Positions 52,946-61,834 are shown, counted from the stretch's first letter. The stretch: DNA of 64,000 nucleotides from Saprospiraceae bacterium (GCA_016715985.1 JADJXD010000001.1:1736001-1800000); one strand, 5' to 3'. Program-made: numbers and translations. Notes: a model not told the origin generated them from the letters alone.

Positions 52946-54697
52946 CTAAACTACATCCGCAAACTGCATATCATACAGCATCCGATAATGACCATCCGGA
53001 ACTTCCAGAAGTGATTCGTGTGTACCGCTTTCTACCATTCTGCCATTATCCATCACTATAATATTACTAGCATTTCGTATTGTAGATAATCTATGGGCAA
53101 TAATGATAGAAGTGCGTTTTTCGATCAGTTTTTCGATTGCATGCTGGATGATTGTTTCTGTTTCTGTATCGATGGAGGATGTAGCTTCATCCAGAATCAG
53201 AATATCAGGCTGAAAAACCAAAGCCCGAACAAATGAGATCAATTGCCTTTGTCCTACCGACAGATTACTGCCCCGCTCAGTTACCGGATAGTCGTATCCA
53301 CCCGGAAGTTTTTCAATAAAGGTATGTGCACCGATCATTTCGGCAGCTTCCATTACTTCTTCTTTTGTAATATTTTGATCCCGAAGTGTAATATTTTCCA
53401 AAACCGTACCATCAAAAAGGAAAACATCCTGAAGGACAATCGCAATCCTGTCTCGAAGCGATTTTAATTCATAGTCCCGAATCTCTACATCGTCAATCCG
53501 AATTTCCCCCTTCTGAATATCATAAAATCTATTCAGAATATTAATGATCGTACTTTTCCCGGACCCTGTACTACCTACCAAAGCGAGTGTTTCTCCCGGT
53601 TTTATATTCAGATTGATATCATTTAGCACATAATTTTCATTATCATAAGCAAAACTAACATCTTTAAACTCCACCTTCCCTTTCAGCTTTGGAGCTGTGA
53701 TTTTGCCATTGTTATCTACAAAATCTTTACTGTCCAATATCTTAAAAACCCGCTCAGCCGCTACCAGACCCATCTGTAAAGTATTGAACTTATCTGCCAT
53801 AAAACGTATGGGTCTGAACATCAGATTCAGATACATAGGGAATGCCACCAAAGCCCCAAAAGTGACTTTATCCTGCAGATACCCTTTAGCACCCAGCCAT
53901 ATCATCAATGCGAGTGCAACTGCTGACACAAGTTCCACAACCGGAAAAAATATAGCATAATAAAATACGGAATCAAGATTGGCTTCTGTATAGGACCGAT
54001 TGATTTTTCTGAATGCTTCAGCTTCTTTTGCTTCTGCATTAAAAATCTGAACAATCTTCATTCCGGAGATCCTTTCCTGCAAAAAAGCATTCATTTGAGA
54101 AATCTGATTCCTGACCTTCTGATATGATATTTTTACTTTTTCTTTAAAGATATAACTGGCCAGAATCATTACGGGCATTGTCATAAACACAATCAGAGTT
54201 AATCTCCAACTTGTGTAAAACATAATGGCTATCACTGCCACTAATGTAATAATATCTGCTACAATTGTGATGACTCCCTGTGCAAATACATTGTTGATCG
54301 CTTCTATATCATTGATAGTTCTGGTAGTTGATGTGCCGATTGGTGTCTTATCAAAATATCGAAGTCGCAAATTGATAATATGTCTGAAAACCCGGACACG
54401 CATATTTTTTATGACGGATTGACCCAATTCTGCAGTAATGTAGATAAAATAATACTTCATTAATACATTCACCAATAATACAAAAATGTACAACCCTGCC
54501 ATCCATAGCACACCTTCCTGAACCCCTTTAATGATATTATTGTCAACAATCTGCTGAACAATAAAGGGTTGAGCAATTGAAAAAGGTGTGATCACGACAG
54601 CCAGAACCATGGAAGAAATAAATAACTTTTTGAAAGGGAGCGCTGTGGTAAGCACTCTTTTTAAGATCTGAACGTCTTTTATTTTTGTTGGTTCCAT
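52946..54697 (-). CDS. ABC transporter half-exporter (MsbA-like, permease-ATPase fusion)
   Basis: 583 residues, type IV exporter half-transporter. Six membrane segments within 20-310, then the ATPase: Walker A GSTGSGKST (near 376), Q-loop LQDVFLFDGTV, signature LSVGQRQLI, Walker B ILILDEATSSID and the H-loop IIIAHRLST. Homodimer of lipid/drug exporters such as MsbA/LmrA; substrate unknown. Monocistronic. Confidence 0.94.
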   Translation of the reverse strand: MEPTKIKDVQILKRVLTTALPFKKLFISSMVLAVVITPFSIAQPFIVQQIVDNNIIKGVQEGVLWMAGLYIFVLLVNVLMKYYFIYITAELGQSVIKNMRVRVFRHIINLRLRYFDKTPIGTSTTRTINDIEAINNVFAQGVITIVADIITLVAVIAIMFYTSWRLTLIVFMTMPVMILASYIFKEKVKISYQKVRNQISQMNAFLQERISGMKIVQIFNAEAKEAEAFRKINRSYTEANLDSVFYYAIFFPVVELVSAVALALMIWLGAKGYLQDKVTFGALVAFPMYLNLMFRPIRFMADKFNTLQMGLVAAERVFKILDSKDFVDNNGKITAPKLKGKVEFKDVSFAYDNENYVLNDINLNIKPGETLALVGSTGSGKSTIINILNRFYDIQKGEIRIDDVEIRDYELKSLRDRIAIVLQDVFLFDGTVLENITLRDQNITKEEVMEAAEMIGAHTFIEKLPGGYDYPVTERGSNLSVGQRQLISFVRALVFQPDILILDEATSSIDTETETIIQHAIEKLIEKRTSIIIAHRLSTIRNASNIIVMDNGRMVESGTHESLLEVPDGHYRMLYDMQFADVV

Positions 54698-54900
54698 GGA
54701 TATTGATATACGACTTATTTTAACGTATTTTAAACTTCATTGTTCCGGTTAAATAGATTTTCATGATATTTCGGCTTGAATTTTTAGTTTCAATTTTCAA
54801 ATTAAAATGCCAATAATTGAATAATAGACCTGAAAGGTAAAAAGTAAAAAAAGACAGATAAAAACAGTTGTTAGTTAGTGTAATCTATTGGTTTTAGGCT

Positions 54901-54908
54901 TATATTTG
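54901..54908 (+). promoter_or_regulatory. Putative -7 box upstream of 54961
   Basis: TATATTTG fits TAnnTTTG, 53 bases before the small outer-membrane gene; -33 box not evident. Confidence 0.35.
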
Positions 54909-54960
54909 CTAGAGTATATTCAGGAATCTTTGATAAAATATACTATTAAAATTATATGTC

Positions 54961-55470
54961 ATGAAAACCTATTTCATATTTTTTATTTTTGTATTCCATT
55001 CAATGTTTTCACTCGCACAAGGTGAAGATAAAATTAAATCTGAAATGCCTTTGAATAGTTATTATGTGAATATTCTGGGAGATGCTTCTTTGATTTCTAT
55101 TAATTATGAGAGAATTTTACTTAAAAACTCTAAGGGCTTAATAGCAGCCAAAGTTGGTTTAGGATATGGTAGAGAGTTTGAAATATGCTTATTTGGCAAT
55201 TGCTCATCGGAGCAAAGTTTTCTTACCATTCCGCATCATATTACTAAAAGTTTTGGATCCCGGAACAAATTCTTTGAAGTTGGTTTAGGTGCAACCATGA
55301 TGATTAGTAATGAATATAATAAATACCTTATTTACCCGATTGTTGGATACAGATTGCATCCATTGAAAAACCTAGGTCTTAATTTCAGAATTTATGTTCA
55401 ATTTCCATTAACGGACATTGATCAAATATTCTTTATACCTATAGGTGTGAGCTTAGGTACAAGTTTTTAA
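54961..55470 (+). CDS. Small exported protein, probable outer-membrane beta-barrel
   Basis: 169 residues. Signal peptide MKTYFIFFIFVFHSMFSLAQ, then strands with alternating hydrophobic and Gly/Tyr residues (LISINYERILLKNSKGLIAAKVGLGYG-type, GLGATMMISN, YPIVGYRLHP, GLNFRIYVQFPL) and a final IPIGVSLGTSF that ends in Phe, as in outer-membrane barrels of about eight strands. No known family. Monocistronic; 243 bases before the BlaI operon. Confidence 0.65.
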   Translation: MKTYFIFFIFVFHSMFSLAQGEDKIKSEMPLNSYYVNILGDASLISINYERILLKNSKGLIAAKVGLGYGREFEICLFGNCSSEQSFLTIPHHITKSFGSRNKFFEVGLGATMMISNEYNKYLIYPIVGYRLHPLKNLGLNFRIYVQFPLTDIDQIFFIPIGVSLGTSF

Positions 55471-55642
55471 CAATATTCGAACAATTAAATTGAACATGGA
55501 TATAAATTCATGAAACAGTTTTGCCCAACTGAAGTGCTTTTCAATTGAGTCACTAAATTAAAGAAAATCATATATTAGGAGTGGTATCAGTGTAAAATTC
55601 TGAAAGTAATTTTCCCTGATTAGTTAAAATTATATTAAAATA

Positions 55643-55658
55643 TACGAAATCATTCGTA
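55643..55658. promoter_or_regulatory. Candidate BlaI operator 1
   Basis: TACGAA-ATCA-TTCGTA, a perfect 6-bp inverted repeat with a 4-base spacer, upstream of the promoter of the blaI-like gene. Same half-sites as operator 2, start-to-start spacing 29 bp. Confidence 0.7.
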
Positions 55659-55663
55659 GAAAT

Positions 55664-55695
55664 TTTGAACCTACGAAACCATTCGTATATATTTG
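55664..55695 (+). promoter_or_regulatory. Promoter of the BlaI-M56-PDZ operon (TTTG-20-TATATTTG)
   Basis: TTTG at 55664-55667, 20 bp, then TATATTTG at 55688-55695, matching the Bacteroidota -33/-7 pattern. Operator 2 lies between the boxes. Start codon is at 55714. Confidence 0.7.
55672..55687. promoter_or_regulatory. Candidate BlaI operator 2, overlapping the promoter
   Basis: TACGAA-ACCA-TTCGTA, same palindrome as operator 1, placed between the -33 and -7 boxes, so a bound dimer would block RNA polymerase. The gene it controls encodes a BlaI-type repressor, so autoregulation is expected. Confidence 0.75.
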
Positions 55696-55713
55696 TTAAA
55701 AAATTAAATTTTT

Positions 55714-56085
55714 ATGAAAATCAAACCGACAGACTCAGAACTGGAAATACTCCAATTGCTCTGGCAATTAGGCCCCTGCTCTGTTCGGGAGGTTAATGAA
55801 ATACTCAACGAACGCAGAGAAGTAGGATATACTACCACACTGAAACTGATGCAAATCATGAATGAAAAAGGTATTACAGAGCGTGACACTTCGGGCAAAA
55901 CACATATTTACAGTGCCATTATTCACGAATCTGATACCAAAAATACCTTGTTGACTGATTTTATAAATGCAGCCTTTCATGGATCAGCAATGTCTTTGGT
56001 AATGCAAGCTTTAGGAAACACCAAAACCAGTCAGGAAGAATTGGATGAATTGAAATCATTGATCAAAACATTGGAAAATAATTAA
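55714..56085 (+). CDS. BlaI/MecI/CopY family repressor
   Basis: 123 residues. Winged helix (about 1-75): PTDSELEILQLLWQLGPCSV, REVNEILNERREVGYTTTLKLM and TERDTSGKTHIYSAI; C-terminal dimerisation helices (DFINAAFHGSAMSLVMQALG). It keeps the place of the Asn-Phe-type cleavage site region but I cannot confirm it. Represses genes with dyad operators and is released when the partner M56 peptidase cleaves it. Two matching dyads lie in its own promoter, and the M56 gene begins 3 bases after its stop. Confidence 0.93.
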   Translation: MKIKPTDSELEILQLLWQLGPCSVREVNEILNERREVGYTTTLKLMQIMNEKGITERDTSGKTHIYSAIIHESDTKNTLLTDFINAAFHGSAMSLVMQALGNTKTSQEELDELKSLIKTLENN

Positions 56086-56088
56086 ACC

Positions 56089-57975
56089 ATGTTAAATATT
56101 ATTTCTGAAAATATAAATAATGATCTGATCCGGGCTTTAAGCAATACGGTTTTACACTCTGTATGGCAATTTTTTCTCATTGGATTTTTGTTATTCCTTA
56201 TTTTCAAATTTAACCCAAGATTAAGTTCGAAAAAAAAATATGTTATCTCGTTTTCTGCGCTGATTCTGGTCCTTGTAGTTTTCCTGATTACATTTTTAGT
56301 TCAATCCGACATAAAAACAGTTAGCACCACAGTAACTGTAATCAACACTGGACAAACTACGGGAAATTCAATTTCAAATTTTCATGAAGCAAACAATCAG
56401 ACTTACGGACGGATTCATGATTTTGTATTCCTTTTTTGGATAACTGGTCTTGCAGTTTTCTTTTTCAGAATGTTGCTCTCTGCAAGCTACCTGCATTATA
56501 TCAGCCGAAAATCACAAGTTATCTCAAATGGCAGTTTAGAGAATGTAATGAGTGATTTACTTAATAAAATGAAGATTTCTCCTGGTATCAGAATCGGCGA
56601 AAGTGATTATATCAATACCCCGATTATAACCGGAATTATAAAGCCGGTCATACTATTCCCGATCGGATTGATCAATCATCTTAATCCGGATGAGACGCAG
56701 GCTATAATTGCACACGAGCTCGCTCATTTCATCAGAAAAGATATAATTTACAATTACGTACTTTCATTAGTGGAGACCATATTTTATTACCACCCTGCTA
56801 TATGGTGGATATCTTCCATTGCCAAAGCCGAACGTGAAAATTGTTGTGATGACATGGCAATCACTTACACCGGAAACCGAATACAGTATGCCAGAACATT
56901 GATAAAATTGCAGGATTATAATGGATCACCAGCGTATTCTCTTGCATTAAAATTTAATAATTCATCTTTATTTTCTAACCGAATCAAAAGAATTCTTGAA
57001 ATGACACACAACAGAAATTATCTAAACGGTAAACTTTTAACCATTACTTTGCTGATGGTCAGTATTGTACTTTTTTCAAAGCATCTGATCGGAAATTCAG
57101 ATAATTCCGGGAAAGAAATCACATTCCCGAAGGAAATAAACTCTATAATTAGCCATAACATAACGGCAGATAGTTTACCGATAATGCAGAAAGAAAGCAT
57201 CACTATTCAACAAAAAACCAATGACAAAGACATCAAAATTTCAATGGAAAACGGAGAGATTAAGGAGTTGGTTATTGATGGTAAAACAATCGAAGAAAAG
57301 GATTATGACAAATACCAGGACATCATTCAGGATATAAAACCTTCAGGAAAAGGAAATGGTAAAAGCTTTTACTTTGATCTGAATGACGGCTCCGAAGGTA
57401 TGGGTTTCAATTGGGAACAAATGCCGGACATGGACTCTTTAATGAAGTCATTCGGTTTTCAAAATTTCAATTTTAATTATAACGGTCAGAATAAAGAAAG
57501 ACTAAACGAAAATCTCAAAAAACTAAATGAACAAATGAAGGAATTTAACCTGAAATTTGATTTTCATTCTCCCGAGGGAATGGATTTTGACTTTGAGAAA
57601 TTCGATATGCCGGATATGGAAAATTTTTTAAAAGACTTTAAAATGGAAGGTTTTGATTTCCAATTTTCGCCGGATCATTTTGATATGGAAGCTCCCGAAG
57701 GTGAAATGTTGGAATGGGATGATCGCGGTTCGACTGTCAATGAAGTTTTAGGAGATGCACTCAACAGAGATGGATTCCTGATACCAAATAAGGAGAATAA
57801 AATCGAGCTTACCGGAAAGTATCTGAAAATAAATGGCCAAAAACAACCGGAAAACATCTGGCATAAATACAAAAGAATCGTAGAAGATGTATATGGCACC
57901 GAGTTGAATAAAAAATCACGTCTGGAGTTCACGATCACGGGTAAAGAGCCGAAAAGAAAATATAAAATGTTTTGA
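56089..57975 (+). CDS. M56 family (BlaR1-like) membrane metallopeptidase with unusual acidic C-terminus
   Basis: 628 residues. Membrane segments near 20-40, 52-72, 111-131 and ~313-330; zinc motif HELAH at 209-213 with E250 in AERENCCDD as third ligand. In BlaR1 this domain cleaves the repressor in the cytoplasm after the sensor is triggered. Here the extracytoplasmic tail (about 335-628) is not a penicillin-binding sensor: it has no SxxK/KTG pattern, and residues ~420-560 are rich in Asp, Glu, Phe and Met (PDMDSLMKSFGFQ, FDMPDMENFLKDFK, MEGFDFQFSPDHFDME). The signal sensed is unknown. Partner of the BlaI gene, 3 bases upstream. Confidence 0.9.
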   Translation: MLNIISENINNDLIRALSNTVLHSVWQFFLIGFLLFLIFKFNPRLSSKKKYVISFSALILVLVVFLITFLVQSDIKTVSTTVTVINTGQTTGNSISNFHEANNQTYGRIHDFVFLFWITGLAVFFFRMLLSASYLHYISRKSQVISNGSLENVMSDLLNKMKISPGIRIGESDYINTPIITGIIKPVILFPIGLINHLNPDETQAIIAHELAHFIRKDIIYNYVLSLVETIFYYHPAIWWISSIAKAERENCCDDMAITYTGNRIQYARTLIKLQDYNGSPAYSLALKFNNSSLFSNRIKRILEMTHNRNYLNGKLLTITLLMVSIVLFSKHLIGNSDNSGKEITFPKEINSIISHNITADSLPIMQKESITIQQKTNDKDIKISMENGEIKELVIDGKTIEEKDYDKYQDIIQDIKPSGKGNGKSFYFDLNDGSEGMGFNWEQMPDMDSLMKSFGFQNFNFNYNGQNKERLNENLKKLNEQMKEFNLKFDFHSPEGMDFDFEKFDMPDMENFLKDFKMEGFDFQFSPDHFDMEAPEGEMLEWDDRGSTVNEVLGDALNRDGFLIPNKENKIELTGKYLKINGQKQPENIWHKYKRIVEDVYGTELNKKSRLEFTITGKEPKRKYKMF

Positions 57976-58008
57976 GTGTGTAGCAAGGTATCTTTTATTG
58001 AAATAATT

Positions 58009-58080
58009 GAATGCGGGTAGCTCGTCCCTTTAGGGAATGAGCCCGCCTGCTCCGAAGCGGGCAGGGGTAGTGGGATGCAT
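58009..58080. repeat. Small palindromic element, inverted relative to 41279-41322
   Basis: gcgggtagctcgtccctttagggaatgagcccgcctgctccgaagcgggc and tagtgggatgcat. It carries CTCGTCCCTTTAGGGAATGAG and a second hairpin GCCTGC-TCCGAA-GCGGGC. Lies between the M56 and PDZ genes and may weaken or shape read-through. Confidence 0.5.
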
Positions 58081-58234
58081 TTAAATATTAATTTGCAAAA
58101 GCTTCCTAAGAAATTTTTAATACGGAATAAAATTTTGATTCTTACAAAAATTTCAAATTAGCATAAAAGTATTCAATTTAGTATGCATTCAAGTTCTAAT
58201 ATCATTCATTAAATCATAAATTAAATTCAAAATC

Positions 58235-58888
58235 ATGCAAAAATTTATTCTGATAACATTATGCATTTTGTTTGCCAATGTATCGATTACCACCGCTCAA
58301 AAAGACAAAGAAGTCAAAAAAGTTATTGTCATAAAGAAGGCTGATGAAAACGGAGTTATCACAGAAGAGAGATTCGAAAGTGATGGAGAAGAATTTCCGG
58401 AAGAAGTAAAAAATAAGATGAAGGAAATGAAAATGACCTTTAAGGACACGACTATTGACAAAGAAGTAAGAATTGAAATCCAACGTGAAGGAGAGCCACG
58501 AAGGAAAGAAATGAACATACAGAAATTCAGAAAAGGTCAAGGCAAAGGACCGGGTTGGAAACAAAAAGCCAATTCGCCTCCGAGGGAACTCAGACACATC
58601 GAAAGCATAGCTCCTCCGGCACCCGAAAACAAAGCCGTACTCGGAATTGCTATTGACGACACAAATTATGGTGTTAAAATTGAAGAGATTTTCAGTGGCT
58701 CAGCGGCTGAGAGTGCAGGTTTAAGGCGGGGAGATATATTGTTGAAAGTAAATAATTCTTATATTTTTTCTTCTACTGGTCTGCTTGAAGCTTTGAATCC
58801 ATATAATCCTAATGATAAAGTAAAAATCAGATATCTGAGAGACGGAAAGGAAAAATCTGCGACTTTGCAGTTGAAAAGCAGAAAATAA
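58235..58888 (+). CDS. Exported PDZ-domain protein
   Basis: 217 residues. Signal peptide MQKFILITLCILFANVSITTAQ; a charged middle (25-125, Lys/Glu-rich with VIVIKKADENG and a basic GQGKGPGWKQKAN stretch); PDZ domain at about 130-215: AVLGIAIDDTNYGVKIEEIF, SAAESAGLRRGDILLKVNN, NPNDKVKIRYLRDGKEKS. No protease domain is attached. It lies 259 bases after the M56 gene, possibly in the same operon, and could bind peptide ends in the periplasm. Terminated by a hairpin just downstream. Confidence 0.88.
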   Translation: MQKFILITLCILFANVSITTAQKDKEVKKVIVIKKADENGVITEERFESDGEEFPEEVKNKMKEMKMTFKDTTIDKEVRIEIQREGEPRRKEMNIQKFRKGQGKGPGWKQKANSPPRELRHIESIAPPAPENKAVLGIAIDDTNYGVKIEEIFSGSAAESAGLRRGDILLKVNNSYIFSSTGLLEALNPYNPNDKVKIRYLRDGKEKSATLQLKSRK

Positions 58889-58908
58889 AATCCACTATCA
58901 ACTGATTA

Positions 58909-58941
58909 AAAAAAGCCAAAGACCATATCTTTGGCTTTTTT
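58909..58941. terminator. Bidirectional intrinsic terminator
   Basis: AAAAAAGCCAAAGA and TCTTTGGCTTTTTT pair over 14 bp around a 5-base loop, with A and T tails. Follows the PDZ gene and lies before the EamA start, so it excludes a TTG start at 58931 for EamA. Confidence 0.85.
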
Positions 58942-58954
58942 ATTGTTATTAATA

Positions 58955-59824
58955 ATGAATCTGTTAAGAAAAAAAGCAATCATCGCTACCATCTTCGCTG
59001 CTGTACTTTGGAGTAGTGGCGGCTTGTTTATTAAACTCTTACCTTTAGATTCTTTTTTGATATTGTTCTACAGAAGTTTATTTTCTGCACTTTTCTTTTT
59101 ATTTCTGTTCGGCAAAAACTTATTCAGATTTAACCGCCTGATGATTATCAGCACATTATTTTATGCGCCGCTTTTGATTTGTTTTGTCACATCTACCAAG
59201 CTTACTACTGCTGCAAATGCTATATTTCTTCAGTACACAGCACCTGCATTTGTGCTCCTGCTTGAGCCTTTATTACTCAAAACCAAACTTCTGAAAATCA
59301 ATACGTTCACCGTTATTATTTGTTTTATGGGTATGGGCCTGTTTTTTCTGGATAGCATCAGTTCGCCCGACAACTGGCTGGGTATAGGTCTTGGAGCGAT
59401 TTCAGGGCTGATGCTTACCGGGCTTATCATCACTCAAAAGATGAATAATGAAAATTTTCATGTTCCGGCAGTTTTCTGGGGAAATATCCTTGTTTGTATT
59501 ATCACCTTACCCTGGTTTATCAATAGTCCGGTACCGGATAGTATCAGTATCAGTTATCTTGTTTTTTTAGGTTGCGGTCAACTGGGTTTGGGCTACATTT
59601 TGTTTTTCTACGGACAACGCTCCATCCCCGCTATTGAAAGTTCGCTGATTGCTATGCTGGAACCCATCCTAAATCCCGTTTGGGTACTTATCGGATACGG
59701 TGAATATCCGGGTTATTGGTCACTCGCGGGTGGTAGTGTGATCATAGCAGCATTGGCTTTCAGACTGATATGGCTGGAATTTAAGGGCAAACCTGCTTTG
59801 CTTGGAAGGAACGTTGATGGTTGA
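58955..59824 (+). CDS. EamA/DMT superfamily transporter
   Basis: 289 residues, ten hydrophobic segments in two EamA halves (first: IIATIFAAVLWSSGGLFIKL, YRSLFSALFF; second: GLGAISGLMLTGLIITQKMN, GQRSIPAIESSLIAMLEPILNP). The drug/metabolite transporter family moves amino acids, purines or sugars across the inner membrane; substrate unknown. The frame is open from a TTG at 58931, but that codon is inside the terminator stem, so ATG 58955 is chosen. Monocistronic. Confidence 0.92.
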   Translation: MNLLRKKAIIATIFAAVLWSSGGLFIKLLPLDSFLILFYRSLFSALFFLFLFGKNLFRFNRLMIISTLFYAPLLICFVTSTKLTTAANAIFLQYTAPAFVLLLEPLLLKTKLLKINTFTVIICFMGMGLFFLDSISSPDNWLGIGLGAISGLMLTGLIITQKMNNENFHVPAVFWGNILVCIITLPWFINSPVPDSISISYLVFLGCGQLGLGYILFFYGQRSIPAIESSLIAMLEPILNPVWVLIGYGEYPGYWSLAGGSVIIAALAFRLIWLEFKGKPALLGRNVDG

Positions 59825-60061
59825 TAGAGTTGATAGTATATGGTAAGCGGGCAGGTTTCCCCTTCAGGGGTCGGGGGTGAGAAGAGCAAATGTAGCGTGG
59901 ATTGCGTGGATTGCATGGATTTGTTGATTTGTTGAATTTGCTGAGTTGTTGATGGTTGATAAGGTTGATAAGGTTGATGGTTTATAACTACCGCAAAGCT
60001 ATTACTACGAACTACCAGCTACCCGCTAATAGCTAATGGCCAATAGCTAACAGCCCTCCCT
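59825..60061. repeat. Low-complexity minisatellite stretch
   Basis: 237 bases between EamA and the AraC regulator with short direct repeats: gcgtggatt/gcatggatt (three units near 59895-59920), gttgatttgttga, ggttgataaggttgataagg, and agctaatggccaatagctaa. Non-coding; no promoter or terminator could be assigned. Confidence 0.55.
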
Positions 60062-60961
60062 TTACCCCAGATAAAATTCTTCATACACCACCTTTTCAAC
60101 ACCTTTTCTGTATGCGTTGGGGCTTTTGCCGGTTTTCAGTTTAAAGAGTTTATTGAAGTGAGAAAAATTATTGAAGCCGCTTTCAAAACAAACTTCCGAA
60201 ATGCTGTGTCGCTCTTCCGAGAGTAACTTACAGGCGTGAACAATACGGAATTCGTTGACAAATTCTGTAAAAGTTTTATGGGTTACCTTTTTAAAATATC
60301 TGCAAAATGAAGGTACCGTCATATTTACTTCTTTTGCTATTTCTTCCAGTTGAATACTATCCGTAAAGTGATTTCTAACAAATTTATAGATTTTATCGAT
60401 CCGGTCATTATCCTGGCTTTGAATGATCAGACTGATGCCGGAAGCATTCAATACGATATACTCTTTGGATTCAGCAAGAATATGGAGAATCTTCAGAAAT
60501 TCTATCAGTTTTTCAAATTGATTCATATAAAACAAACTTGAAAGTCTGGAACCTATTTCATCCTTTGTGTTACCATAAAAGGACAAGCCCGCCTTAGATC
60601 GTTCAAATAGTTGTTCAATAGCGTTCATTTCCGGTAAAGAGAAAAAATCAGTGCCTAAAAAATCCTGCTTCATCTGTACTACAATCTCAGATTTATTGCC
60701 TGATAGCCTGTCTGTAAAACCGTAATGTGGTAGATTGGGACCCAGAAAAATAAGATCTCCTCCGCTGTAATACGATATATGATTTCCCACATGCCTTTTT
60801 CCGCTGCCTTCTTTTACATAAACGATTTCAAGTTCCGGATGAAAATGCCAGGAAGGAGTCTGATTCGGGTTGCTATCTTCAAATTTTCTCAATGCGAAGG
60901 AATGACCGAAATTGGGTTCTATCTTTTCAAATGCCGGCGCTGAAATTATACTCCTTATCAT
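60062..60961 (-). CDS. AraC-family transcriptional regulator with cupin sensor domain
   Basis: 299 residues. N-terminal cupin-like half (about 20-110: SWHFHPELEIVYVKEGSGKR, GDLIFLGPNLPHYGF) that senses a ligand, and C-terminal AraC helix-turn-helix pair (about 195-290: IQLEEIAKEVNMTVPSFCRYF, ISEVCFESGFNNFSHFNKLFK, GKSPNAYRKG). Members of this type regulate sugar or aromatic catabolism; target not visible. Confidence 0.92.
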   Translation of the reverse strand: MIRSIISAPAFEKIEPNFGHSFALRKFEDSNPNQTPSWHFHPELEIVYVKEGSGKRHVGNHISYYSGGDLIFLGPNLPHYGFTDRLSGNKSEIVVQMKQDFLGTDFFSLPEMNAIEQLFERSKAGLSFYGNTKDEIGSRLSSLFYMNQFEKLIEFLKILHILAESKEYIVLNASGISLIIQSQDNDRIDKIYKFVRNHFTDSIQLEEIAKEVNMTVPSFCRYFKKVTHKTFTEFVNEFRIVHACKLLSEERHSISEVCFESGFNNFSHFNKLFKLKTGKSPNAYRKGVEKVVYEEFYLG

Positions 60962-61099
60962 ATTATCTGTTTTGACTCCAATATTACGACAATTTCCAAA
61001 TTAATCTTGTGTTTCAATATAATGATTATGTTAAATTAACTTATATTTAGATAATTTTAACAACAAATGACAATATAACACATATTATAGAAAATATAG

Positions 61100-61133
61100 T
61101 TGTAGCCAAGTGTTTTTTATAGCCCTATCTTTG
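61100..61133 (+). promoter_or_regulatory. Promoter of the 61168 gene
   Basis: TATCTTTG at 61126-61133 (TAnnTTTG) with TTG at 61100-61102 as possible -33 (23-bp spacing). Start codon follows 35 bases on. Confidence 0.5.
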
Positions 61134-61167
61134 CATCATAATCAGTAATCAATAAAATTATTATACA

Positions 61168-61734
61168 ATGAACACAAAAATTATTATCCTATTAGCAGGA
61201 TTGTTTTTAACTGCTAGTGCAGCAGAAGCCAACACAATTGCTCGTACAACCGGCAAAAAAGTTATTATGGAAACTAAATCCCTTCATTCGGAAAGTATCA
61301 ATATGCAGATTTTTGATGCTTTTGGAGATTTGATTTGGGAAGTGACAGGAGAGAATTATCTGGGTATAAAGACTTTCAATATTGAAAGTTTACCTGTCGG
61401 AAATTATTCACTTGAAGTTTCGGACAGTAACAAAAGATTGGTTCAACCTATCGAAATCAATTCGAATTCCACTATTTCTTTGGGTGAAGAAAAAATATTT
61501 TTCAGACCATCTGTAAATATTATCGGAGATGTTATTCACTTAAATGCATTGAGTCTTGGATCAGATGTCACTTTTGAGATCACGGATGATGCTAATAATT
61601 CAGTTTATAAGTCTCATTATGAAAATCAACAAACAGTGCAAAAAGTGTACAACCTTCAAAGTCTTCCAAGCGGAACATATTTCATCTCAACTACAGTTGC
61701 AGGAAGGTCTTACTCCAAAAGATTTGATAAGTAA
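61168..61734 (+). CDS. Exported protein with Ig-like/sorting-domain-like strands, unknown function
   Basis: 188 residues. Signal peptide MNTKIIILLAGLFLTASAAEA. The rest forms two beta units, each with the pattern of T9SS-like or DUF3244 tails: INMQIFDAFGDLIWEVTGEN, GIKTFNIESLPVGNYSLEVS; then VTFEITDDANNSVYKSHYEN, KVYNLQSLPSGTYFISTTVAGR, ending YSKRFDK. It looks like two tandem Por-type/FlgD-like sandwiches without the catalytic part. Function unknown. It has its own promoter and two hairpins downstream. Confidence 0.75.
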   Translation: MNTKIIILLAGLFLTASAAEANTIARTTGKKVIMETKSLHSESINMQIFDAFGDLIWEVTGENYLGIKTFNIESLPVGNYSLEVSDSNKRLVQPIEINSNSTISLGEEKIFFRPSVNIIGDVIHLNALSLGSDVTFEITDDANNSVYKSHYENQQTVQKVYNLQSLPSGTYFISTTVAGRSYSKRFDK

Positions 61735-61737
61735 AAA

Positions 61738-61771
61738 AAAACACTCACTAATTTTTAGTTGGTGAGTGTTT
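61738..61771. terminator. Hairpin after the 61168 gene
   Basis: AACACTCAC-TAA and TTG-GTGAGTGTT pair over 12 bp (one T-G) around a 7-base loop, directly after the stop codon; an A9 tract precedes it, so it also works on the minus strand. Confidence 0.75.
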
Positions 61772-61800
61772 AAGATAAATGTGGCTTTAATGATTTTTAT

Positions 61801-61834
61801 AAAAGTCTGCAGGATAAAGTTTCTGCGGACTTTT
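61801..61834 (+). terminator. Second terminator-like hairpin
   Basis: AAAAGTCTGCAG and CTGCGGACTTTT pair over 12 bp (one T-G) around a 10-base loop, followed by ATTCTTTTAT. Backs up the previous terminator. Confidence 0.6.

Noticed and set aside
56089..57975. Beta-lactam resistance regulator (BlaR1) as function
   Set aside because: The penicillin-binding sensor domain is missing and no beta-lactamase is nearby, so only the peptidase-repressor relationship is kept.
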